Source: Apostichopus japonicus | Taxonomy: Eukaryota; Echinodermata; Holothuroidea; Aspidochirotida; Stichopodidae | DNA length: 64,000 nucleotides | Reading direction: 5' to 3' | Assembly (NCBI RefSeq): GCF_037975245.1 | Contig: NC_092577.1 | Location: 22,532,398-22,596,397 of the forward strand | Shown here: positions 42,090-54,000 of the stretch, piece after piece | Numbering within the stretch: position 1 is the first letter of the stretch | Layout of the letters: each line of letters starts with the position of its first letter | The notes under the pieces: model-generated | What the model was told of the DNA's origin: nothing | Seen by the model: the letters and a program-made list of their open reading frames with translations, nothing else | Database searches by the model: none | Position numbers and translations under genes: made by a program

Positions 42090-42246
42090 CACCGGAGTGG
42101 AAGAAAAGGTGGCGAAATCAAAGGGACAGCTATATGAAGAAACGACGAGAATTCAAAACAAAGAAAAGTGGACAGGCTGCCGAAAGGGCAAAGAAATGGA
42201 AGTATTACGAGATGTCTTTTCTTGACCAGTTTATGGAAGAAAACAA
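42090..42246 (+). CDS. Second MADF exon
   Basis: From the CAG acceptor at 42087-42089 the frame reads PEWKKRWRNQRDSYMKKRRE, then KSGQAAERAKKWKYYEMSFL and DQFMEEN, the C-terminal half of a MADF domain. The exon ends AACAA at a GTAATA donor (42247). The two leftover bases join the T of the BESS exon at 48261 to give Asn, so the phase fits across an intron of about 6 kb. If the donor were skipped, a TAA follows at once. Confidence 0.75.
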
Positions 42247-42454
42247 GTAATAATTTAAAATCAGTAAACTTTCTGAGATAAACAATTTTCATAAAAAGTC
42301 CATATCCTGGCTTTATATTAATTGGCAATGATATATTTGAAATGCTGACAAAATTACATATTGTGCTTGCTTGCTGAAGGCAAAATTAATTTGGGTTTAA
42401 AATGTCGGTAATTACTGTCAAATTCAATGGGGGTATTTTTTTTTTGGGGGGGGG

Positions 42455-45400
42455 GGTTATCGTTTGGACAATTGATCCTTTATTATTATTCCAACAAGAG
42501 TCCAAACAATGTACAATTCATAATAACATATAATTTATGACCAATAGTCAACATTAATGACAACAAAAAATAAATCATTAAACTTCAAATAAAGATTTCC
42601 ACTTATGCCATCTGGTATCAAAAGCATTATGCTTACAACTAGTTTGATACATATACTTTTCTTTTAGATAAAAATTCTTTAAATCAAGTTTACCATAGTT
42701 AAAGGAAGGTTTCTCATTTTTAACCTTACTTTTGTAGACACAAAATTTCAGAACCAGAAGGATGTTATTAAACAAATAATTTGTAGAAAAATTTTTGTAC
42801 AAATAATTTCCAAACAAAACAAGCTCTTTACTAACTACAATATTAATGTTCAATTTAATTTGAACCCAGATTTGAAAATCCCTCCATACTTTCTGAGTGA
42901 AGCTGCATTCCCAGAATAAATGAATTAAACTCTCATCTGCTACCCCACAAAAAGTGCACAATGGATCAATGCTTTTGCCAATTTTAACCATGAGAGTATT
43001 TGTCCCTAAACTTCTGTTAAGCAGACGAAATTGAAACCAACGGAGCTTCACCTCAGAAGTACATTTCCAATTGTATGTGCACACCTTATACCAATCTACT
43101 TCAGACAAAATTGGGGACAAGAGCATGTTCCATTTGTGAATACATTTATATTGGACCTTATTATTTGTTAATCAAATATTATAAAACCTTTTACACTCTT
43201 TAGGATCCATGAAAAGAGTTTTAATATGAAAGCCTTGAAATGGAAGTGCAAGAGAAATATTTATATGGCCTAATAGACCAGAAAAGGATTTCTCTATTGC
43301 TTTTTTAATACCATGCACGTAAAGAAAATTTGTTCTCACATCATATTTTGTATAGATCTCATCAGCAGATAAGAACTCACCCTTAGAGTTTACCAGATCG
43401 TTAACATATAATATACCATGTCTTTGCCAATCTTTATACAAAATGCATGTATTACCCACCTTAATATTTTCGTTGTGCCAAATACTGGAACTGAAATCAT
43501 CCTGAATATTTTGGGGCTTGAGCGAAACGGTGAAATCTTTCCAGGCTGAAAAAACACCTTTCCAAAAGGTATTTTTACTTTCTTTAATAACTCTATCCCA
43601 ATAAGTACCAGAAGAATAATCAAAATTACAATTAGGAGTATTCACTTTATATAAATTATACACCTTACTGTCGATGTTATATTTAAGTAATCTACAAATC
43701 CAAGTAATCTTAAGTGCCTTCTCGAAAGGTTCAAATTGGATCATACCAGCACCTCCCTTTATAACGGGAAGCGCCATTTGATTTCTACTGATCCAATCTA
43801 CTTTACCTCCCCATACAAAGTTATAAAACTTGGAATTAATCTCCTTGATAATTTCTTTACTTGGGGTTGGAAGTGAAAGAACGAGATGGTTGAACGTTGG
43901 CAATAAAAGTGATTTTACGACAATTATTCTACCTAAAACTGTCAAAAACCTCTTTGACCAGTGGTGAATTTGTTTTGTTATAGCCTGCATCGTAGTTACA
44001 TAATTGACATTCACGATAACATCCAGTTGTGTACACAATGTTACCCCAAGATAACAGAATATATTATCGCCAACCCAAGATAAGTTATAATTCTTACATA
44101 AAACATCATCACTACCTTTTTGGGATCCTATCCAAACAGCACTAGTTTAATCCATGTTAATTTTCAAGTTTGTGAAAGAGAATTTTCAGTGCCATCTAAA
44201 ATAATAGTTGTGTCATCGGCATATTGTAAAACTTTATATTCCATATCACGTATGATAATACCCTTAATATCCACACAATTATTAATGGCAATGTTTAAAA
44301 TCTGAGAACACAGAAGAAAAATATAAGGCGAAAGGCCATCCCCTTGACGACATCCTGAATTAATATCAAAAAATTGGGTCATGTGGCCGTTTACCAAGAC
44401 TGAAGATGCATTGTTGTAAAAAACTGGGATCCATCTTTTAAAGCCTTCCCGTTTTGAAAATAAATTCATGTGAAACTGAGTCGAATGCTTTTTCAAAATC
44501 AATTAAGAGTAAGAGACCTGGAATATTATTTATCTCGGTACAACTCATAATATCGTAAACCTGTCTTATATTCTCCCCAATGAATCTACCTGCCATAAAC
44601 CCTGACTGATCATGACTAATCAAATGAGGTAAAACTTGCTTTAACCTGTTGGCAATACATGAGGATGCAAGTTTGTAGGATACATTAAGGAGAGAGATTG
44701 GACGCCAGTTTTTTAAGAGATGGCGTGGCTTTTGCTCTTTTGGAAGCAATGCAATTATACCACGTCTTTGTGTGATTGAAAGACACCCAGTATCATAGGA
44801 TTCATTTAGTGACCTTAATAAAAACCAAGAGATATCGTTCAAAAACACTTTATAGAATTCAACAGTGTAACCATCTAACCACGACTCTTATTATTACTCA
44901 TCTTTTTAAGGGCCATCAAGACCCTCATTTTGTTCATCATGTAAACAAGTAAAATTATCAGTTTTTACAAAATCTTGTAACATAACATCATGAGTATTTT
45001 TTGTATCGTACAACTTTTAAAAAACCCCATAAGTTTCATCTAAAATGGCCTTGTTGGTAAATTTACGAGTACCATCCGATCCAGTAATTGTTTGAATCGT
45101 TTTATTTGCACTATTTCTTCTCTCTAGACTGAAGAAATATAAGGAGGGTTTTTCACCGGTTTCTAACCATTTGACCCTGGACCGCAACATGGCCCCCTCC
45201 ATCTTTATTTTACGCAAAGATTCAAGCTCGTTATTTTTGTCTTTGAGTATATGAAGATGGTTCACATCAAAAATATTATGATGACGCTCAAGATTTTCAA
45301 TTTCGGTCAAAAGGTCAGATTCCCTGCGACTACCTTCCTTTTTTTTAAATGAAGAGTATGAAATTGATTTCCCCCGTATCTCTAATAGAAAGGTTATCAC

Positions 45401-46310
45401 TGATAAGGAATTTCAAATCACTAGGGTGAATATCCGAGTTTCGCTCTGGATTATATGGTGTAGCAGCATATTGTTGAATAACCTCGTTTATTGTACCTTT
45501 AACCATGTTGATATAATCAGTATCCTTCAAAAGTGAATTATTAAATTTCCAATAGCTTTTCCCTCTTCATAGATCATTCAAACTAAACTGAGCTGTAACA
45601 ATAGAGTGGTCTGTTCTATATCCCGGCAAAATCTCTGTACTTGTGGTAAAATTCAATAACTCTTCTGAAATTAAAAAGAAGTCCAATCTACTCATTTTTA
45701 AAGGAGTGGGTTGTTTCCAAGTGTAACGCCTCACGTCTTCATTATTACATCTCCATACATCAAGAACATTCAACACTTGAATTAAATCAAGAACAACCTT
45801 TCTTGCTTTTGGCTTATTAATGTGAATATAGTTGTATGTATCAAAATTAGGATCAATAACCAAATTCTAATCCCCACAAATCACATAATTTGTATTCTGA
45901 AAATCCTCCAAAACTGTTTTAATATTGTGATAAAACTTAGGTGTATCTTTGTTTAGGCCGTACAAAGAACAAAGAGTGAATCTTTTATCACAGAAAGTGA
46001 AATCAATTGCAACATAGTTACCACCCTCGTCTATCTTGGTACTATGGATCGTATAATCAAAATTATTATTGAACAAGATTGCCACTCCTCTGGATTGAGA
46101 GTTTAAATAGCTACAAAAATATTCCCCTGTCCACTCTTTATCAAGAACTTGTTTAAAATTATTATCAAAGTGTGTATCTTGCAGACAATAAATCATACTA
46201 TTTTTACTCTTCAAATAATTTAATACATCAAACCTTTTCTTATTATCTGAGAGGCCGCGACAATTTAATGTAATTATTTTAACATCTGTACTATTAGTCA
46301 TAACAACCAC
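42455..46310 (-). mobile_element. Decayed Tx1/L1-type LINE inside the MADF-BESS intron
   Basis: Minus-strand ORF2 in pieces. 46310-45867 is endonuclease (IITLNCRGLSDN, CLQDTHFD, VICGD). A stop (GAT TAG) replaces a sense codon near 45868. 45863-45567 follows (SRLDFFLISEEL, GYRTDHSIV). 45400-45017 holds WLETGEKPSLYFFSLERR. 44848-44438 is RT (NWRPISLLNVSYKLA, DQSGFMAGRFIGENI, FEKAFDSVSHEFIF). 44502-44164 has SGCRQGDGLSPYIF and VLQYADDTTIIL. 44038-43172 and 43126-42578 are C-terminal (CTFCGVADESLIHLFWEC). Many frameshifts; ORF1 is not seen. The 3' UTR has aataataaagga on the minus strand near 42480 and an A/C-rich end near 42430-42455. It belongs to a different family from copies A-E. Confidence 0.88.
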
Positions 46311-47331
46311 CAGTTTATAAGAAAAATTTTACAATGATCCTGCATATTAGTAATATTAACATCGGGCATAAAAACATCAACCGTGTGCATACCGACATGG
46401 ACTATGGACTCTGCATTCAGGAATGTGAATAGTATAATAGTAGTACTACTAGTACACGACATGATTAAATACACCACCCGTTGATCCATCGGTGATTGCG
46501 CTAAATTGTTACAGCTTATTATAAAGACAATGGTTTGATACGCGCCCGCAGTACGGGCAGCATTCCTAAAGGCATTACGTTTGCTTTCAATAACCATGGA
46601 TGACACACATGATAAATTAGTACTCAGCAAGGTAAGAATAACACCTTGTGGTATGTACCTGCACCACTTGACCATACACACATGTTGATACAACGGCAAC
46701 TGAATTTGAATGAAATACTTATTTATGATAGTATGATTGTTGACCTTGATAAAAAAGATACATTTCGTTCAAATAAACAAGAATGATTTCAGAGGTCGGG
46801 TTTGACACATAAAAAATATCGAAGAAGAACTCTTATCTGGGCTCACGATGGAATTTTTTTAAATGAAAACTCACACGCACACATTCACACACACACACAC
46901 ACAACGTCTCGTGTCGCGAACTGCACGGCTCCTGACGCGGCACGGAAAAAATGGCAGACCTGTTGAGCTGCGGACCATTTGACACAACGGCAAAAGGTAC
47001 TTTTTAAGCATGCTTAAAAACTCAAATAGAAAGAATAACAATCCCGGGGTAAAAAAAACAAGTACAAACACATGGGCATCTGGGCATTTTTACAGGGTTC
47101 AGTTTGTTTTATAACCAGAACAATCATCCTCTGTTATTGAAAAGGTCTTGTACAACTGAAGCAATATGTTGTACAACACATTTGCAAAATCTTAATCTCT
47201 TTCTACTACAGTACTGAGAGCAACGTTCCACATATGGGGGTGAGCTATCTCTTGATGGTCAAGTGTATGGGGGTTCGACTTCAATTGGAATGTAAGCATA
47301 TTCTGCTGAGGTATGTTTTCAGTTTGACACT
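46311..47331. other. Spacer inside the Harbinger intron
   Basis: No clear gene. A long open minus-strand frame at 46298-46699 shows no domain and may be LINE 5' sequence. A (ca)n microsatellite lies at 46872-46902. Confidence 0.4.
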
Positions 47332-48122
47332 TCATCCCATGAAAATACCTGGAGTCACGTGGGATTCTTGCCATTCAACTGGAGCTACGTTGCAGAAATA
47401 CTCCTTAAATATTTCCCTGCATTGGACGGCCTCTACCCCAGCTCTGTTTCCAATCCGATGTATAAGGTTGTGAAGAACACATGTTGCCTTGACAACGTCG
47501 TTCACCCATTCTACTCGAACGGCAATTTTTGTGTGGTAAACTCTCCACCGAGCAGCCAGTATACCGAAACAGTTCTCAACAATCCTTCGTGCTCTTGACA
47601 GTCTCATATTAAAACTTGGCTGATCGTGCGGACAGCCCCTCCCTGGGTATGGACGAAGGATATGCTTTTGTAGTGGAAACGCCTCATCACCAACAAAAAC
47701 ATAAGGGACTTTTCCAAGGTGTTCTGCTTCTGGTAGGGTTGAATCATCTGGTAGCTGTAAAGTATTGGCTGCAATAGCTTTTCCCAGGTTTGAATTGGCA
47801 AAGACACCACCATCACTGTTTCTGCCATATGCACCAATATCAATGCAAATGAATTGTAAGTTCGCATCAACTAATGCCATGAGGACTGTAGAGAATGTGT
47901 TCTTATAATTCTATAGCCCCCAAGCAATGTGGGTATTGCCACTTTGTCAAAAAATTAGCTGCAATCAATTTCCATTTGCTACTGGTGTTTGGAACTGGCA
48001 TGAAAACGGTTGACAACCGATTCCATATCACCTTACAAACTTCAACAATATTACCAACTGTGGTGTATCCTACACGATAGTCAAATGCGATGGAACGAAA
48101 AGATTCCCCAGTGGCCAGAAAT
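47332..48122 (-). pseudogene. HARBI1-like PIF/Harbinger nuclease with first catalytic block deleted
   Basis: Past a CTTCAG acceptor (48123-48125) the minus strand reads FLATGESFRSIAFDYRVGYT, WNRLSTVFMPVP, KWQYPHCLGAIE. The text then jumps to NTFSTVLMALVDANLQFICI, so the segment with the first catalytic Asp (normally just after LGAI) is missing, and a stop lies at the join (GAA TTA TAA). Later parts are intact: GAYGRNSDGGVFANS, VFVGDEAFPLQKHIL (second Asp) and RIVENCFGILAARW (Glu). It ends at 47332. HARBI1-like proteins are DDE transposases whose DNA binding is helped by a Myb/MADF partner. The partner gene lies in divergent or overlapping arrangement on the plus strand. Confidence 0.88.
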
Positions 48123-48260
48123 CTGAAGAAAAGGGTAAATATTGAGGAGAGTTGTCAGTTGAAGAATTTTTGTCAAGGAACATTGAGATTGAAAACAAAG
48201 TATGGAATATTGAAGTGAGAGGGAATTATTGCTTTGTTTGATTATTGGCTCTTTTCACAG

Positions 48261-48624
48261 TACAAGTGAAGCAGTGTCGCCTGCCCCGTCACCATCACAA
48301 GGCGAGCCAACCTTGGACGTCAGACCATCCACAAGCTCATGTGATGCTCATGAAATGCCTGTTCCAATTAAAACTAACATAAGGAAAAAAGACAGACAAG
48401 AAATGGATAGTGGGATGGAAAATGCACTAAAAGGCCTCATACAACAACATAAGCGCCGTTGGGAGGATATGGAGAAGGCTATGCAGGAGCCTCTAGTAAA
48501 AGATGGCGATGAGTTATTTTTTCAAAGTTCAGAGAGAATTAAGAGGCCGTATCCCCAATTTAGATCCTGCTTAAAAATGCAGATTTCCCAACTTTTTTTA
48601 ATGCAAAAATCCGGATTTGTTTGA
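48261..48624 (+). CDS. BESS-domain exon of the MADF gene
   Basis: Begins after a TTTTCACAG acceptor with TSEAVSPAPSPSQGE, a Ser/Pro-rich linker, then basic and charged helix text (QHKRRWEDMEKAMQEP), then DGDELFFQSSERIKR and LKMQISQLFLM, which fit the BESS motif that mediates protein-protein contacts in MADF-BESS regulators. It ends QKSGFV at a TGA. Phase joins 42090-42246. Confidence 0.72.
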
Positions 48625-50126
48625 AGTCCCCATTATGCCATTGCCATCGCAACTTACAGCGACCCTTTCTACAGCATTAATAAATGAATTATAGGATGCA
48701 TGAAATCACTTCAATTCTACATTTCTTATGGATAAGTACCACTTTGGTTACAATAAGCCTATTGTTTTTGGTGGAGGTCAAAGGTCATTAGGGATTAGGA
48801 AAACTTTGTAAACATGATATCTCAAGAAGGGAGGCTTGGGCAAATCTCATACTGTTATGTAGGTGTACAAAACCTGACACCACACTAGATCAATGGGAAA
48901 ATCTAGCCTAACCATCTGTTTATTTGCTCAAATTGTGTCGCAGTAAGCTGGCACTAAAAATTTACAACCAATACTTTTGTTATTGGTCCTATCTTCGACC
49001 ACATGTTAGTCTAAACAACACACTAAGTCAATGGGAAAATCTAGCCGTTTGGTGACAATAATAGTGTGCCCTAATGGTAACATTGATGATACAGGTGATT
49101 TGCTTTCTCTGTAATAACACTTAAGGTGGCATACTCCTATTAGAGTCTATATCCATCCGCTCGATTATTCTCCTTGAGGAAAAGTGCCAAAAAGCAGCAG
49201 GAGAACATCTTTTTTGACCTTGTTATCAATCATAACAGTTTTTTGTGGCTTGCATGTTAAAGAACTTGAATGGAAGTACATGTGGTGACCTTCCAGGAGC
49301 AGCGTAGGAAAATTGTTAACTACAGAGTGAAGAGGTTTGTTTACAAGTGACGAAAGACTTCCGGCTCGGTTAGCCAAAAATCTACATGGTCATAATACGG
49401 AAAATTGATGTCATGAAAGGCCTTCTTGTTAGCTATCCGGTGATGGGTAGCGTTTAGCTAGTGAAAACTTCTATCTAGACTAAAAGACCAAACTATTTTT
49501 GTGATTTAGTGTGTACCTTAATATGATGGATTTTTTTCAAAGTAAATTCAAAGTTAATCTCTCTTCAAAGATGCGTGAAAGAACGACGAATTATATTGTT
49601 TTGTTTCATATTTTGTCCTCATAGTCTTATCATTTTGTACATACCTTATACAAATTGCAAGTCTTTGTCGAGGGCATATAACTTCCCTGCTTCTGCAATG
49701 CTTGACAGGACTTGTGCAAACTGATCTTTAGTTAGACGAAAATATTGCTTGAATTTTTCGTTGTCAAATCAGAGCTCATTAACCAAAGTATGATAGGCCG
49801 AAATGAAATGAGGTGCAGGCGGTTTTTCACTATCTAACGCAACGTAGTGGCCAAGAACCTGAAGTATTTTTAAGGGAGGGCCCGAAGGACATGAACTTAT
49901 AGCATGCTCCTCATGGTGAAACATAATTACACCTATTAGGTGAATTGAGTGTACTTTTAATAGTAGGAAAGACTAGCGTAGGTTCTTATGAGCAACTAGA
50001 CCGGTTTCTGCTGTCAACTTTTATAGGAGGAGCTTCATCAGTAGTAAGCCTTTGAATAGTTTATATTCGGCATGAGCGTCTCGTTCTGAAAATGCATCTA
50101 TTTTCTGTGCACGAGTTTTTATGGAC
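48625..50126. other. Non-coding stretch
   Basis: No gene is recognised. A short duplicated block (aatgggaaaatctagcc near 48891 and 49032) is the only structure seen. Confidence 0.45.
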
Positions 50127-51060
50127 TCATAGTGCATCTATAAGAGCATCTAAAAGAGCTTCGTGTGAACCTTGAGAGTCAGCTGATTCTTCGTTAGTAC
50201 GAAACCTTGAGTTAACAAGTAAGTCTTTGAGATTTTGGGCCCTTTTGTAGGCAAGAATCGGTTCTTTTGGAAACAGTTTGGATAATTCCGCGTGGTGCGA
50301 AATTAAGTGCCAATGTTTCACAAGTGCTTTTTTCAAATGCGTGGTTTTGATGTGGGGTGTATAGGTGAGCTTGAACACCAGTGGTGGTTCCTTTTGTTTA
50401 GGATTGGTATTGAGGTAATGCCTACGGTTTTCAAATTTTATGCCTTTATTGGCTGTGGCAATTTCCTCTTTATTATAGTTACGGAGTAACAGTTTCTCTG
50501 TGAACGCATTCTTTTTCTGTAAGAAGTCAGTCTCGTTGTTACAGAGACGTGCGTATCGTAATATTTCCCCTTTAATGAAGCCTTTAAAAGTGGGTGTGCA
50601 GAGTTTCTGTCGAGGTATTGGAAGGTTTCCGTGGGTTTGATATTTCTACCGTAAACTTTAAAAAGCGGTGAATTTCATTCAACCTTATTACTAGGTGTTG
50701 AAGTTCCTGATGTGTGCCGTCGTAGAGTAATAGAATGTCATCTCTATAGCGGAGCCATTTTAAGAGTTTATTATCTGTGGGTAAAATCTGGTTTTCAAGT
50801 CTATGCATCACGATATCGCAGATTTCCGGAGAGGCTTGGCTACCCATGGCGCAACCGATCTTTTGTAGATAGAATTGGTTATTGAACTCGAAACAGTTTT
50901 TTCTTAAGATGAGTTCAATTAGTTTGCGCATGGATATGGAAGATTATTTATTCCATATTCGCTTTGTTCCGTCTTTTCATAGACTTCTTGACATGTATCT
51001 AATGCCTCCATATCTGCGTCGTTTACGGAACAGTTGATGAACCCACCATCGGTGTTTTCT
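50127..51060 (-). pseudogene. Penelope-like element reverse transcriptase fragment
   Basis: The minus strand reads ADMEALDTCQEVYEKTE near 51020, an in-frame stop near 50937, then LILRKNCFEFNNQFYLQKIG, CAMGSQASPEICD and the catalytic RYRDDILLLYDG (near 50740) with FTVEISNPRKPS. After a break near 50580 the frame 50378-50127 shows LKKALVKHWHLISHHAEL, LFPKEPILAYKRAQNL and LVNSRFRT, typical of the end of Penelope RTs. The GIY-YIG endonuclease that normally follows is absent. Frameshifted and dead. Confidence 0.85.
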
Positions 51061-51889
51061 GTTTTTTACTTGACGTTTCTTCAAATGAAAACCGAATGCA
51101 GTCATTGAATACAATCATTTAGTAATCCAGTATTCTCTTTCGGGTGCTTAGTCATTTTTAACGAGGGGCCGCTAGTGTGAACAGAGAAATAAAGAAAGAC
51201 ACGATTAAATAGCTTTTAGCAACGAATTGGACACGAGCCAACCATGGGCGGCGATCCTGGGGGGGGGGGGAAGGGGGATATATCCGCCCCATGAAAATGA
51301 GGGGATGTAATACACCATATTCCCCCCACCAAATGCCAGGGATTAGCATATTTTCATGCCTACATTTATGCATCATCGTGAATGTACGACTCTTTTTTAG
51401 CTTCATTTCTCGCCTACCATAAACGCAGTGCGATCTTTTCAAATAAACCGTCTTTATATAGCAAGTATATTTGACTGTAGGCTTCATTGGCACTATAACA
51501 ACAAAATGTATTATTGCGCCAACAGTATTGATATAGTACATATATGCACCCTGATAGTATTCATATAGGCCCTATAGTAGGCCTACACACGTACATGTTC
51601 CCTCGAACAGCTGAGAATCTCATGTTTCCAGGGTAATGCTTAATACACGTTTCACCTGGATGCCCTAGCAATCGGTACCTAGGAATGTAACTATGTGTAA
51701 TTATGTATTGCATGTGTATAGGCCTATAATAGCTTGCATGAGGCCATTTTCTTCATCGAATAATATAAAAGAGCTCTCGAACATTCTAACGTAGCGCCTG
51801 AAACAAGATTGGATATGGCAATTTTCCCGAAATAAAGAAAGGTATTTTGGATCCTGATTAGGAGATATTTCGGACATGGATATCCCTAT
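51061..51889. other. Spacer with part of a dispersed repeat
   Basis: At 51245-51262 gggcggcgatcctggggg looks like the end of a dispersed short element; its other end was not found. No gene is recognised. Confidence 0.4.
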
Positions 51890-52080
51890 TTTAAAGTTGG
51901 GTATATGCCGCTTGGAAACCTCGGGAAGTGCCTTTTCCGGCCATCTGGAGGGTTTGTAAATCCCAAAATTTTCTTGTACGCTTCGCGCCAACTCTTGGTG
52001 GCGCTACACTTAACATAGCCAACAAGGTCATATCCCCCCACTCGGAAGTACGGATCACCGCCCATGGCTCAGCCAACAAA
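51890..52080. repeat. Second copy of the dispersed repeat seen at 25.8 kb
   Basis: Shares gggaagtgcc, cttttccggcc-like text and tacgcttcgcgccaac with gtggcgctacactta, in the same order as at 25935-26035. Degenerate and non-coding. Confidence 0.6.
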
Positions 52081-52339
52081 TCTCTATGAAGTCAAGGGAC
52101 CTCCATATACATAGGTCATAGCTAGAATTGTAGACTTTTGAAAAATACGACTAGTGCATGAACTGCGCCGGGCATATCACACCTCTTGAATCTGTTTAGG
52201 AACTTTACTCCTATCTATTTTGAGATACAGGTGGTGCTTTAGTTGAAATTGTACATTACGTCTTGTTTTCCAATACGATATTGGTTTTACATAAGCGATG
52301 ATCCAACTAACGTTTTGGATAAGAGGTCCCTTGTAAACA

Positions 52340-52690
52340 ATTCATTCAACGTGGATCCAACCAACTGTATGGTATAAGCCTATGTTTATTATTCGTTTCA
52401 GCTTCGGACAGACGTTTTCATTACGTCTTCTGTCCATAGTTAAACCGACGTCGACCCAAATAACCGCTTATGATTAGTCTATAGTGAGTTGTTGTCTGAG
52501 TGTCGAATGGACGTGTAAAATATGACGTATCTTTTTGACAGTTCAATCGACGTCTAACCAACCAACTATATACGATGGGTATATTTGTATTAGTCTCTTT
52601 AAAGTCGGAGGGACGTCTTCAGTGCGAGGTCGCCTGTTCGTAGTTCAACCGACGTCGATCCAACGAACCGGATATGATGAGTCTATTTTA
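52340..52690. repeat. Degenerate tandem repeat, 102-bp period
   Basis: The block accgacgtcgacccaa recurs at 52446, 52548 (cgacgtctaacc) and 52650 (cgacgtcgatcc), exactly 102 bp apart, with gatgagtct-like text about 25 bp later. A more diverged unit precedes it near 52344 (gtggatccaacc). Non-coding. Confidence 0.7.
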
Positions 52691-53561
52691 AATTGTTGTT
52701 CTTTTGAATGAAATCCCACACGTTATTAGACTCACAAGGGTAGTTAAGGTCCTAGTTGATCTATGTTTGAGAGAACTACCTGGTATTGCCATCCTTTCTA
52801 CAATCACAAACTGTTGTTCTGGGTTCCTTCTCTTCTCTCCTATGATCAGAATAAATGGTTGCGTCTGGCTAACCTTAGCCAGGAACTCTGGTAAGTTGCT
52901 TCCAATCTGAAGTGATGAAATAGTGAAAACAATAAACAAGATATGCAGAGATAGTTGTGAATTTTTCTCACATGCAAAGCAAAGGGTAAAGGCAAGAAAA
53001 ACTGATCCCATTTTTTTTCATTCATATTACTGACTTTGAAACTGAAATGTAAGTAGATACTTCAAGTCACTTTTTTCATCTCAGGTATGCTTGATGTATT
53101 TTAAAATCTAAACCAACTGAAACTTGTATTTAATAACAACAAATCTTTTGCAATTATAGCAAGAAAAGAAGTTTGGACAATTTTATTTTGAACCTTAGTT
53201 ACAACTATATTTTTTATTCACACTTGATGATCAAAATACCTGTGGACTTTGAAAGTTCATGAAAACCTTTCCTTCTTAATAGAGCATCTCCCGAACAACT
53301 TGACGAAGTTTCAGTTTGGGGGGAGTATTGGTCACACACATTCACATAAATCACACAAACTTTTCTTTCCTTAACTTCGAAGTGTACCGTCATCCCTAGG
53401 TACATCTTTCAACGCACAAGTTCATGTAGTATTTGTTCCAGTTCTAAGAAAATGGGTTAAGTGATTTAATGTAGTTACCATGTACACATTGCACAAAAGA
53501 CTGCATTGCCTCTGTCAAAGTTGCTTTCATCTTCTTCTTTCCGACTCCATCACACTTAGTT
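52691..53561. other. Spacer
   Basis: No recognisable gene. Confidence 0.4.
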
Positions 53562-54000
53562 TGCTTTTTACGTGATCCGCCATGCGGAATACAAAACGTC
53601 ACGGCCAAACGGCACTACCGAATCATCCCATTCTGAAAAACGAAACTCAGGTCAAGCGAGCAAAAAAATACGCCCGCCGAAACATTCAAAAAACTACAAA
53701 AGGACGACCCGCACGCAGCGAAACGAAAAACCCTTCCCCAGCACACCAGCGTCCAAAAAAGGCAGCCCCAGATAAACGGCGAAAATCGCCTTCAACTTGA
53801 AGGCGAATGTCCGACTTCACCGCCTCTAGGACTGCCTGCCAACTGGCAACCTTCCCCCTAAAAACCACATCACATCTATTCCGCCAAACGAGCAATAAAG
53901 CAAACCAAAATAATGCGATGCAATACAGCAATACATCACACTTAGTTCCCGCAGGAAACAGAAGCCGAAGTACTTGCAATGCCACTGAAAGCTTCCCCTC
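53562..54000 (-). mobile_element. 5'-truncated LINE 3' end, second subfamily
   Basis: The minus strand encodes the ORF2 C-terminus with LLVWRNRCDVVFRGK, VKSDIRLQVEGDFRRL and SGAAFFGRWCAGEGFF, then the 3' UTR (tgccgtttggccgtgacg) and the end cacgtaaaaagc at about 53563. It aligns with copies at 36.1 and 38.6 kb. The bases outside its 3' end (catcacacttagtt, 53548-53561) recur inside it at 53934-53947. Confidence 0.85.

Noticed and set aside
46298-46699. 133-codon minus-strand ORF upstream of the LINE endonuclease
   Set aside because: No ORF1 features such as CCHC or RRM-like blocks; left as unassigned spacer.
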